Source: Ekhidna sp.
GTDB taxonomy: Bacteria; Bacteroidota; Bacteroidia; Cytophagales; Cyclobacteriaceae
DNA length: 7,110 nucleotides
Direction: 5' to 3'
NCBI GenBank assembly: GCA_013214445.1
Contig: JABSPG010000199.1
Coordinates: 1-7,110 of the forward strand
The position numbers and the translations under genes were made by a program. The notes under the pieces were generated by a model. That model was not told where the DNA came from. It did not search any database and worked only from the letters and a program-made list of their open reading frames with translations. Numbering within the stretch: the stretch's first letter is position 1; each line of letters starts with the position of its first letter. Below, in pieces: positions 1-5,651 of the stretch.

Positions 1-420
1 TGCTATGCAGGATATGACGTAGTAGAAAATCAATCAGGCAAAAGGGTTGGTAAAACTAAAATATCAAAGAAAGGAAATACTCATATCCGCAGGATTCTAC
101 ATCTGGCTTCATGGTCCACTGTAAGATACCAAGTCGAACCTTTTTATTCCTTATTTCACCGTGTGTTTGAACGTTCTACTATGAAAATGACAGGCTATGT
201 TTCGGTGCAGAGAAAACTGTTAGTAATGATGTATACCCTATGGAAAAAGGATGAAAAGTTTGATCCCAATTATACAACATCCGGCAATCAGAAGCCAAAG
301 TCTCTCTTTTCGGTTGGCTCTGAAAGAACCAGTAACAAAGCAGCCTCAATAAAAGTTGAGGCTGCACTAGATGGACCTCCGTGTAATCAATCACCTGAAG
401 CCCTCTTTTCGGTAACATAA
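1..420 (+). CDS. IS110-family transposase, C-terminal part (5' end outside window)
   Basis: The frame is open from base 1 to the TAA at 418-420, giving 139 visible residues. The first roughly 90 match the Transposase_20 (IS116/IS110/IS902) C-terminal domain: YAGYD, then QSGK, then a basic KISKKGNTHIRRIL stretch, and finally VQRKLLVMMYTLWKKDEKFDPNY. In characterised IS110 recombinases this domain carries the serine nucleophile used with an N-terminal RuvC-like DEDD domain and a bridge RNA; the Ser in QSGK (visible residue 12) is the likely counterpart, by memory of the family. After the usual end near DPNY the frame runs on for about 43 residues of low-complexity tail, with LFSVG and LFSVT repeated about 99 bp apart and a perfect hairpin inside. 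That tail may be non-coding or RNA-coding sequence read through rather than a domain. The N-terminal catalytic half is not visible, so intactness cannot be judged. Confidence 0.9.
   Translation, partial: CYAGYDVVENQSGKRVGKTKISKKGNTHIRRILHLASWSTVRYQVEPFYSLFHRVFERSTMKMTGYVSVQRKLLVMMYTLWKKDEKFDPNYTTSGNQKPKSLFSVGSERTSNKAASIKVEAALDGPPCNQSPEALFSVT
340..365 (+). repeat. Perfect 10-bp stem with 6-nt loop in the transposase tail
   Basis: The arms are gcagcctcaa (340-349) and ttgaggctgc (356-365), separated by taaaag. The stem is flanked by two copies of ctcttttcggt (304-314 and 403-413). It is not followed by a T-run, so it does not look like a terminator. In the IS1111 branch of IS110 elements the bridge RNA is encoded near the transposase 3' end. 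This stem could be part of such an RNA, but that is inference from position only. Confidence 0.6.
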
Positions 421-602
421 ATCTATAAAAAATTATATCCCTGTTCTTGCTTTTTCTTACAGTACCTGCCGCCAAGAAAGTTCCGTGCTGTTTGGAAGCT
501 TCAGTTCGCGGGATTTTTTGACTTTTGGAACGCACTGCTTTCTACAAGCTTTGGAAGCACCAGCAGACTTCACTACTTTAGTGCCTACCCATAAAATGAG
601 AG
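421..602. other. Gene-free spacer between the transposase and the cassette-like genes
   Basis: I see no convincing gene here. Both - strand ORFs that cross it have unconvincing compositions. The stretch holds two direct copies of tttggaagc about 60 bp apart and a GAAGCTTC palindrome. Its left portion is probably the right end of the IS110-type element, but no element boundary can be placed without the other end. Confidence 0.5.
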
Positions 603-628
603 CACACGCCTCATACATGGGCGTTACC
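603..628 (+). repeat. Possible right half of an attC-like site ending GTTACC
   Basis: The segment contains a short cgcc/ggcg pairing (607-610 with 620-623) and ends in gggcgttacc, with GTTACC at 623-628. That is 18 bp before the start codon of the 504-residue gene. The inverted repeat before the TPR gene also ends in GTTACC (2255-2260), 12 bp before its start, so the two gene starts share the same upstream mark. A matching left arm cannot be identified here; it may have been separated by the IS110-type insertion. Confidence 0.35.
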
Positions 629-646
629 AGCAATTCTGCATGACGA

Positions 647-2161
647 ATGACACTCACCAAAGGATTCTTAAGACCACAGCCTGAACTCAGCCGTACCAAC
701 TTGATTGGTTGTCTACTCCTTTGGACACTAACAGCTTACATTTTTTACGCCTTCTTTCAACTTTACCGAGAAGGTTTTCGATTTTTCACAAGTCAACTTG
801 GCGACAGGGTTTTACTCGTACTAACCCCAACGGAGAATTTCATTTACAATCTTTTTTATGCAGCCATTGCCTCTTCTTTGGGTTTTTCGATTGCCCTGAG
901 ATTGACACTTCAGAACTCCATAAAACACACTAACTGGCGAACTCTTTCTTTGGCCAGACGAACACTCAACAGCGAAGGATTTTGGACTTGGTCATTTCTC
1001 CTCTGGTTTGGCAAACTTGGAAGCATGCTTGGCATTTGGTACATAATTTTTGCCATGCAATATGATCTCGATTTGATCAAAGAGTTTCCTCTGATGTTAG
1101 CTCTTCTTCCCTTGGTCTTATTTTATTCTTCATGGCCAAGTCTGAGCAGACTAATTCGTTGGAACAAGGTAAAATGGTTTCTCGGAATAACCTCGGTTTT
1201 TGTACTGATGAGCACCGCCTTTGGCTTTAAAAATTTTATAGATTTTCAAAAGCTGAACGAGAAAGTGCTAAATAACTCTCCTGAACATGTTTACGATTTA
1301 AGAAAGCCTAACAGCCAAAGTCAGCAACGAATTTATCGTCGTTCGTTAATGTTCGATGTTTACATCGTTAAGGACACTATCACAACTGAGAAACCAGTTA
1401 TTTTCTTCGACTGGATTAAAAATAAGTTTAGGATACCTGACATACAGCAGGCTATTAAAAATGAGCGAGAGAAGGTTTCGATTTATGAACAGTATCAGCT
1501 AACTGCTAACCTTCATATTGATGAACGAATTCCAATAAAACACATTACCCCAATTCTTGATGAATTTAGAAAAGCTGGATTAAGAAAGATCCAATTTTCA
1601 ACTGGAAGAAAATACTCACATTATCCTGCCGATTATCCCGCATTTAGAAACTCAGGGATTCAAAAGTTACTTCCAGTATATTTTGAAGAATTCTCGAACT
1701 TTCTTGATTCGGCTGAACAGATAGACCTAATTGGAAAACAGTTTAAACTTTCTGAATCGCTAATGTATCGTAACGGAATTTTGAAAAACTATAACCGTAT
1801 AGAAATCAATATGTATGGTGATTACATGACTCTTAACAGCCAAAGAATTGATTCATTGGACTTAGAACAGAAGGTTTATGGCTTCATAAAGAAGTACTCT
1901 CCGGATTATGTAATTATTTTAAACTCAGATGACGATATAACCTATGGTAGATATATTGAAATTCTGGACATTCTTTGGACCCAAGTGGATCGCTTACGGA
2001 ACGAAATGTCTCTTGAACTTTACAGCCAACCATTTGATGAGTGGTACTGGGAACACGAACTGGATAAGATCAAAGATCAGTACCCAAGAAACATTTTAGA
2101 ATGGTCAACTGAAGAGCAACGCCTTGACGAACTGATTAAAAAAGCTGGTAACAGGCGCTAA
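647..2161 (+). CDS. Five-helix membrane protein with ExbD-like soluble domains
   Basis: This 504-residue protein has hydrophobic segments at about residues 18-38, 63-86, 113-137, 146-163 and 177-195. The remaining 300 residues are polar. Two stretches there read like ExbD/TolR: about 284-318 (LHIDERIPIKHITPILDEF, then GLRKIQFST) and about 385-445 (GDYMTLNSQRIDSL, then PDYVIILNSDDDITYGRYIEILDIL). ExbD proteins normally have one helix and about 140 residues and work with ExbB/TolQ proton channels. Here ExbD-like domains sit behind five helices in one chain, with no ExbB next door. The start at 647 is the first ATG after an in-frame TGA at 641-643, with no clear ribosome binding site. The last codons lie inside a long inverted repeat. 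The protein may couple membrane energy to an envelope process, but its function is unknown. The ORF is certain; the ExbD assignment is moderate. Confidence 0.85.
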   Translation: MTLTKGFLRPQPELSRTNLIGCLLLWTLTAYIFYAFFQLYREGFRFFTSQLGDRVLLVLTPTENFIYNLFYAAIASSLGFSIALRLTLQNSIKHTNWRTLSLARRTLNSEGFWTWSFLLWFGKLGSMLGIWYIIFAMQYDLDLIKEFPLMLALLPLVLFYSSWPSLSRLIRWNKVKWFLGITSVFVLMSTAFGFKNFIDFQKLNEKVLNNSPEHVYDLRKPNSQSQQRIYRRSLMFDVYIVKDTITTEKPVIFFDWIKNKFRIPDIQQAIKNEREKVSIYEQYQLTANLHIDERIPIKHITPILDEFRKAGLRKIQFSTGRKYSHYPADYPAFRNSGIQKLLPVYFEEFSNFLDSAEQIDLIGKQFKLSESLMYRNGILKNYNRIEINMYGDYMTLNSQRIDSLDLEQKVYGFIKKYSPDYVIILNSDDDITYGRYIEILDILWTQVDRLRNEMSLELYSQPFDEWYWEHELDKIKDQYPRNILEWSTEEQRLDELIKKAGNRR

Positions 2162-2260
2162 GCCCAATCGGCTTACTTAGTTGTTTGCAAAGTGCATCTG
2201 CATCCGATACATTTGAGATATTTGATAGGCTAAGCCGACTGTACTTAGCTGATCGTTACC
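2147..2260 (+). repeat. 114-bp attC-like imperfect inverted repeat
   Basis: The element opens with GGTAAC (2147-2152) and closes with GTTACC (2255-2260). Its main arms are gctaagcccaatcggctta (2157-2175) and taagccgactgtacttagc (2231-2249), which pair at about 16 of 19 positions. Unequal spacers between the outer 6-mers and the inner arms would leave unpaired bases. The upstream stop codon (2159-2161) lies inside the left arm and the next start is 12 bp past the right end. This is the layout of an integron cassette recombination site. However, GTTACC departs from the GTTRRRY core and no integrase is visible. The alternative is a structured intergenic repeat of another class. Confidence 0.6.
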
Positions 2261-2272
2261 CCCCCATAATTC

Positions 2273-2836
2273 ATGATCAAATTTCAGCAAGTCCGAACAG
2301 CATTTAAACTGATAATAGATTTTTGGAAAAGGACTGGCCAACTTGAAAAGTTGTATCGCAACAACAAGTGGCACGAATGCATCGCTGAATGCAAAAGCCT
2401 AATTCAATCTGGAAGCTCAGATTTTTGGGTATACTACTATCTAGGACTATCATATCATAAGCTAAATCTCATTGACGAATCAACTCAATATCTCGAACAA
2501 GGATTAAAAATGCTTCAAGGGAAAAAACCTGATGAAACAACAAGAAAGCATATACTTTATATTCAACACCACCTTATTCACAACTTGAGAAAACAGCGTG
2601 ATTACCCGAACGCGATTATTAAACTCAATCAGAATATTGAAGAAAACTCCGACTATATTCCCTTCTATCTAATAAAAGCTAACATCTACGAAGAACTAGA
2701 TGAAATTGATCAATCTATAAGAGCTGTTTCAGATGGACTTGCTATTGAACCTGGTAACAAAGAACTTGATGAATTAAGGAAGCATTTTTCCTACTCCTAT
2801 AGCCTCAAACAATCAGAGAAGAGAAACGGTGGGTAA
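2273..2836 (+). CDS. TPR-like repeat protein
   Basis: This 187-residue, entirely soluble-looking protein is built of paired helices. Tetratricopeptide-like units can be read at about residues 21-47 (LEKLYRNNKWHECIAECKSL), 50-83 (the YYYLGLSYHKLNLIDESTQYLEQGL unit), 95-127 (NLRKQRDYPNAIIKLNQNI) and 128-161 (FYLIKANIYEELDEIDQSIR, ending in GLAIEPGN). The second and fourth are the most canonical. TPR folds bind peptides or proteins, so this is probably an adaptor; no partner can be named. There is no signal peptide or enzymatic motif. ATG 2273 is 12 bp after the GTTACC end of the preceding inverted repeat, with no Shine-Dalgarno sequence. The stop codon TAA (2834-2836) sits inside the GGTAAC that opens the next repeat, so the gene is packed end to end between two such elements. 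Confidence 0.85.
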   Translation: MIKFQQVRTAFKLIIDFWKRTGQLEKLYRNNKWHECIAECKSLIQSGSSDFWVYYYLGLSYHKLNLIDESTQYLEQGLKMLQGKKPDETTRKHILYIQHHLIHNLRKQRDYPNAIIKLNQNIEENSDYIPFYLIKANIYEELDEIDQSIRAVSDGLAIEPGNKELDELRKHFSYSYSLKQSEKRNGG

Positions 2837-3060
2837 CATTTGCTAGCACGAATGCGCCTGAGTATCATCCTGTTAGTTTCATCTGATCTTCACCGCTCCG
2901 CCAGCCATTCTGAAACTTCATCTCTCTTAGGAGCCATTCGTGCTTCTGGATTCCCTCTTCTCAACGCAATTCTTCGTAGTTGCCGTTGTGGGTATTGGCT
3001 AGCAGAGCTATCTTGGTGCTATTAAATACTAGTGGGCACACACGTGCTAGCTAGGCGATA
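2832..3060 (+). repeat. Second, longer attC-like inverted-repeat region
   Basis: It opens with GGTAAC (2832-2837), overlapping the TPR gene's stop codon. Perfect 9-bp arms gctagcacg (2842-2850) and cgtgctagc (3043-3051) are followed inward by weaker pairing. Another gctagc lies at 2999-3004. The outer right end reads gcgatatc rather than GTTACC, so the right boundary is approximate. About 190 bp lie between the arms and contain no gene I accept. It resembles the 2147-2260 element in its opening motif and its overlap with the stop codon, but it is longer and less regular. Confidence 0.45.
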
Positions 3061-3141
3061 TCTATGGTAAAATCAAGCCATTTCAACTTTTTTTAGTGCA
3101 ATTCTTCCTGATAGCGCATAACTCCTAAAACGGACATTCAA

Positions 3142-3519
3142 ATGATCGTTTTTCCGAAAACTCTCCATTCATTACTTTTAAGTATGCTGTGTAAGGTTAG
3201 TGAAACATATGATGGGCAAAAAAATCTGGAAATTGAAGTTAGTCTTCCATTCTATTCTAAGCACTCAGGAGAGTTTTCAAAAGACTCTAATGTTATAACC
3301 TACGTAAAATGTGATTCTTCTGGAACATTAGAGCTCCACCTAGTTTATCCAAATAGCGATAGCAGTACCATTATTGAAATCTCTATGGTGAAGAGATCTT
3401 TTGATGAAGATGAAATAGGATGTGAATTTCATTCTAAAGAGTATCATATTTCAGAAGAAGAATATTCTACTGCTCTAGGAGAAGCTACACAATTCATCAA
3501 TAAGTACACGGACGATTAA
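3142..3519 (+). CDS. Hypothetical 125-residue acidic protein
   Basis: I do not recognise this protein. It begins with a short hydrophobic patch (FPKTLHSLLLSMLCKV, residues 4-19) that lacks the basic start and cleavage site of a clear signal peptide. The rest has alternating strand-like stretches (NLEIEVSLPF, TLELHLVYP, TIIEISMVKRSF), then an acidic helical tail (EEEYSTALGEATQFINKY). This suggests a small alpha/beta domain. An internal ATG at codon 15 (3184) would remove the hydrophobic patch. The gene is about 80 bp downstream of the second inverted repeat, is on the same strand as the two preceding genes, and is the third cargo-like gene of the series. No promoter or ribosome binding site is obvious. 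Codon and base use look like those of real genes around it. Confidence 0.7.
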   Translation: MIVFPKTLHSLLLSMLCKVSETYDGQKNLEIEVSLPFYSKHSGEFSKDSNVITYVKCDSSGTLELHLVYPNSDSSTIIEISMVKRSFDEDEIGCEFHSKEYHISEEEYSTALGEATQFINKYTDD

Positions 3520-3562
3520 TTAGTCTTTAAAGGATCGTTTATTAGAATTACATAAAAGAAGC

Positions 3563-3611
3563 TGGAGATCAGAAAGGGAGATCCTGCAATTTGCATGAGC
3601 AGGCGATCTCC
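3563..3611. repeat. Stem-loop after the 125-residue gene
   Basis: The stem pairs ggagatcctgc (3577-3587) with gcaggcgatctcc (3599-3611) through 11 pairs and a 2-nt bulge. An alternative outer pairing uses tggagatc (3563-3570), so two mutually exclusive folds are possible. There is no T-run on either side, which argues against an intrinsic terminator. Its position just after a cargo-like gene suggests it could be the folded part of another cassette end. Confidence 0.5.
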
Positions 3612-3826
3612 ACGGGGTCAGTAGGTTGTAAAATATTCCTTAATTGTCTTTTGCTCCAGATTTCTTCTTTTCCATTACGCCAAAGGCGAAATTGATTTCT
3701 TTGGTTACAGCTGATGAATCTTGCACCCTTGTAATGAAAATGAGCTGTTGTATATTGAAGACGTAGGATATACCCTTCTGTCATGCACAATTGAAATTGT
3801 TCACTTTTCTTATTGAAAATGTTCAC
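3569..3826 (-). CDS. Possible small hypothetical protein (85 or 71 residues)
   Basis: The frame opens at GTG 3826, or more plausibly at ATG 3784 (71 residues, starting MTEGYILRLQY). It ends with TGA at 3569-3571, inside the stem-loop region. The middle is rich in aromatic and basic residues (FHYKGARFISCNQRNQFRLW, then WSKRQLRNIL), which could form a small nucleic-acid-binding domain. I recognise no family. It is the only substantial ORF in about 400 bp on the strand opposite the upstream genes. It could be a real small gene, a fragment, or chance. A 14-bp tandem duplication lies just upstream of its start. Confidence 0.35.
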   Translation of the reverse strand: MNIFNKKSEQFQLCMTEGYILRLQYTTAHFHYKGARFISCNQRNQFRLWRNGKEEIWSKRQLRNILQPTDPVEIACSCKLQDLPF

Positions 3827-3840
3827 ACTTAATTCTCAAT

Positions 3841-3868
3841 TGATTCCGTACACGTGATTCCGTACACG
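3841..3868. repeat. Perfect 14-bp tandem duplication
   Basis: tgattccgtacacg occurs twice with no gap (3841-3854 and 3855-3868). Each unit contains the near-palindrome ccgtacacgg or its equivalent, and cacgtg is formed at the junction. It lies between the divergent small ORFs, upstream of both, where an operator would be expected. A replication-slippage duplication is the plain alternative. Confidence 0.7.
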
Positions 3869-3935
3869 GACAAGTCAACTAAAAACATGGTTAAGATTTT
3901 AAAGGCCTGAAGTCAATTTGTTAACTTTACAGTAA

Positions 3936-4094
3936 ATGAAAATTGAATTCTTTTCCACGATTGAAGATTTAAAAGCCGATAGAGTACCCAGAAAATACTC
4001 CAAGGAAGAACTCATTGCTCAAAAAAATGCAGCAAGAGCTATCAATAAAATCCGAGTTGAAAATTTGAATCATGTCAATCATCAAAATTTCTAG
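3936..4094 (+). CDS. Possible 52-residue small protein
   Basis: ATG 3936 to TAG 4092-4094 encodes MKIEFFSTIEDLKADRVPRK, followed by a charged helical stretch (YSKEELIAQKNAARAINKIR) and a His/Asn-rich end. The amphipathic, charged helix and normal codon use favour a real small gene over noise. The upstream stretch ttaactttac (3921-3930) loosely resembles the Bacteroidota -7 box TAnnTTTG, but the start codon follows very closely. No family is recognised. It might be a small regulator or antitoxin-like protein, but nothing in the sequence shows this. It is convergent with the LRAT-like gene. Confidence 0.4.
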   Translation: MKIEFFSTIEDLKADRVPRKYSKEELIAQKNAARAINKIRVENLNHVNHQNF

Positions 4095-4096
4095 AT

Positions 4097-4194
4097 TTCT
4101 AGGTTAACAAAATGAAGGTTATTGAACTCAATAGGAGTCTGAGCATAGAGGTTTGTTGACGGAATATAGAAACCTAGAATTTGGAATATAGAAA
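4097..4194. repeat. Cluster of small inverted and direct repeats between convergent genes
   Basis: ttctaggtt (4097-4105) is the reverse complement of aacctagaa (4171-4179). ggaatatagaaa occurs twice with a 22-bp period (4161-4172 and 4183-4194), and a small palindrome tattgaactcaata lies between. The cluster sits between the 52-residue ORF and the 3' end of the LRAT-like gene. No T-run follows on either strand, so it is not a clear terminator. No gene is seen in 4095-4230. Confidence 0.5.
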
Positions 4195-4230
4195 TCAGGA
4201 AATAAACTATTCCAAAATAAATTCACATTG

Positions 4231-4668
4231 CTATTTACTATTAGCTATCGCTGCTATTATTCCAACGATTGCTAATGTCCCAAAGAGGGTTTTAGCACCA
4301 TCCGCTTGAATGCTTTTATGCTCACCATAATGAACGAAGTTTTTGTAGTGCTCACAGTTATTTGCCAAGTAGTCATATGCCTTTTCGCCGATTCTTGATT
4401 TTGCTCTATGTACAGCAAACTTTCTTTGATATTCATTTCCAGGGAATGCTTCAATGCTTTTAGGAACCAAGAAACTTAGGAATTGTATCAATTCATTATT
4501 GGGGATTATTTTGACCCCTTGCGTATAGTTAGCTACAAATGTGTGTCTATTTCGAATCAGGCCTAAATAGATAACATAGTGATCAACCATGCCGAATAGC
4601 TTTTTCCTCATTACAATGGCGTCAGCAGGTCTTAATCTATTGTCTCTTATAAATTGATTTAAAGTCAT
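4231..4668 (-). CDS. LRAT/PLAAT-like papain-fold enzyme with C-terminal membrane anchor
   Basis: This 145-residue protein has the signature of the LRAT branch of the NlpC/P60 superfamily: DHYVIYLG with the first His at 30, a second His at 42, and NCEHY with the Cys at 105. The 12-residue spacing between the two histidines equals that of human PLAAT/HRASLS enzymes (His23 and His35, from memory). The NCEH nucleophile motif is also the same. Such enzymes transfer or hydrolyse acyl chains of phospholipids through a cysteine thioester. Residues about 126-142 (KTLFGTLAIVGIIAAIA) form a hydrophobic tail, again as in PLAATs, which would place the enzyme on a membrane. It follows the 295-residue gene on the same strand after 97 bp, so it may be the last gene of the operon or have its own promoter. 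The AT-rich leader (ttgtaaaaattg) gives no decisive box. Acyl substrate and partner are unknown. Confidence 0.85.
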   Translation of the reverse strand: MTLNQFIRDNRLRPADAIVMRKKLFGMVDHYVIYLGLIRNRHTFVANYTQGVKIIPNNELIQFLSFLVPKSIEAFPGNEYQRKFAVHRAKSRIGEKAYDYLANNCEHYKNFVHYGEHKSIQADGAKTLFGTLAIVGIIAAIANSK

Positions 4669-4763
4669 GATTTCTTTAATTTATAATCTGAGACAAAACT
4701 CTTGAAACAAACTTTAACAATTTTTACAAAAGGTCTCATGGTCTGCTAAAGGTCGTATGAAAG
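4669..4763 (-). other. Intergenic leader of the LRAT-like gene
   Basis: This 95-bp AT-rich gap is the only sizeable break in the - strand gene series. It contains direct copies of aaaggtc at about 4730 and 4748. On the - strand, TTTG and a TATAAAT stretch might serve as -33 and -7 boxes, but the spacing (22 nt) and sequence fit the Bacteroidota consensus poorly. No terminator hairpin follows the 295-residue gene, so read-through from the operon is possible. Confidence 0.3.
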
Positions 4764-5651
4764 TCAACTTGTCAAATAGGGACTCAATAGATTTTGTACG
4801 TCTTGTACCAATGAATGAGCTTTTTGCTGGTCCTTCATAATACCATATTTTATATGTTTTGGATTTCTTTTAATTAAAACTTCTCCGCTAAGGTCAATAG
4901 TATACCTTCGTATTGGTGTGAAATGACCTACTCTCCCACCTTTCACAGATATCAGCTTAAGGTGATTTAATTGATCGAATAGCACTATAAGATATTCGAG
5001 TTTGTCTTCATAGACTTTCACTGAAATATCATTTTCATGATTCTCAAAAAGCTTAGTGAAATCTACTTTTGACTTTACTACCTTCTTGTCCTTTAATGAG
5101 AAGGCTAAATCTTCCAAATCTTTCGGGTTACCCTTCCAGCAGTAATAACAATGAGATTGATTTTTGACAACTCTGATCGTATCGGTTGTGGTGGTCCCGT
5201 TTTCGTATTTAGCCGCTATACCATGTAATAGTTCAAATTTCACCATTCGATTTAGTTGGTGATAGTCCCATCCATTCAATTCACAAGAGGTCTTGAGGCC
5301 CTTACTAATTTGATTCAAAACCACAGATGTTTCAAGAGAGCTGGTATGTATTAATTTAATTAATAAATGCTCTGAGATTTGTCCAATTACATATTCAACT
5401 TCTTTCTTTTCAAAGGCATTTGAAATTTCTTCAATCCTGGAGTTCACACGTACTATAAAACTTGAAGAAAGTGACTTTATAAAATCGGGATTATCAAGTT
5501 CACTGAAATAAGCGGGATCGTTAACCCTTTTAATGATTTGCAGAATACTATTTTCAAGGCCATAGGCTTTGAGGATATTTGATACAGAATCTTGCTCATT
5601 TACAAAGATCTCTTCTACAAATGTTTTCAATATTGCTTGATCCTTGTTCAT
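4764..5651 (-). CDS. Unknown 295-residue soluble protein with CxxC motif
   Basis: I do not recognise this family. The N-terminal 140 residues are predominantly helical and charged (helices around 3-40, 55-85 and 87-125). A CYYCW motif at 168-171, with a His just before it, follows a Thr-rich linker. A lone Cys at 123 is the only other cysteine. This could be half a zinc site or a redox pair. Residues about 195-260 (LEYLIVLFDQLNHLKLISVK, then GHFTPIRRYTIDLSGEVL) read like a winged-helix-like helix-strand-strand unit, an impression only. There is no membrane segment. The start ATG (5651-5649) overlaps the TGA of the membrane-protein gene as ATGA, and aggac a few bases upstream may be a ribosome binding site. 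The tight coupling implies that it works with the membrane protein and the E1-JAB protein. It could be an effector, a regulator or a target-recognition factor. Confidence 0.8.
   Translation of the reverse strand: MNKDQAILKTFVEEIFVNEQDSVSNILKAYGLENSILQIIKRVNDPAYFSELDNPDFIKSLSSSFIVRVNSRIEEISNAFEKKEVEYVIGQISEHLLIKLIHTSSLETSVVLNQISKGLKTSCELNGWDYHQLNRMVKFELLHGIAAKYENGTTTTDTIRVVKNQSHCYYCWKGNPKDLEDLAFSLKDKKVVKSKVDFTKLFENHENDISVKVYEDKLEYLIVLFDQLNHLKLISVKGGRVGHFTPIRRYTIDLSGEVLIKRNPKHIKYGIMKDQQKAHSLVQDVQNLLSPYLTS

Noticed and set aside
179..535. 118-residue - strand frame
   Set aside because: It lies largely antisense to the transposase frame, and its residue order shows no domain.
457..699. 80-residue - strand frame across the spacer and the start of the ExbD-like gene
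   Set aside because: No recognisable domain. It overlaps the 5' end of a convincing gene and would read through the GTTACC element.
2177..2374. 65-residue - strand frame
   Set aside because: It lies in the inverted repeat and antisense to the TPR gene, with no family resemblance.
2840..3025. 61-residue + strand frame starting with TTG
   Set aside because: It sits wholly inside the inverted-repeat region, with a weak start and a composition rich in Ser, Leu and Arg without a domain pattern.
3577..3611. Intrinsic terminator
   Set aside because: A good stem is present, but no T-run follows it on either strand.
4272..4454. 60-residue - strand frame
   Set aside because: Out-of-frame shadow of the LRAT-like gene.
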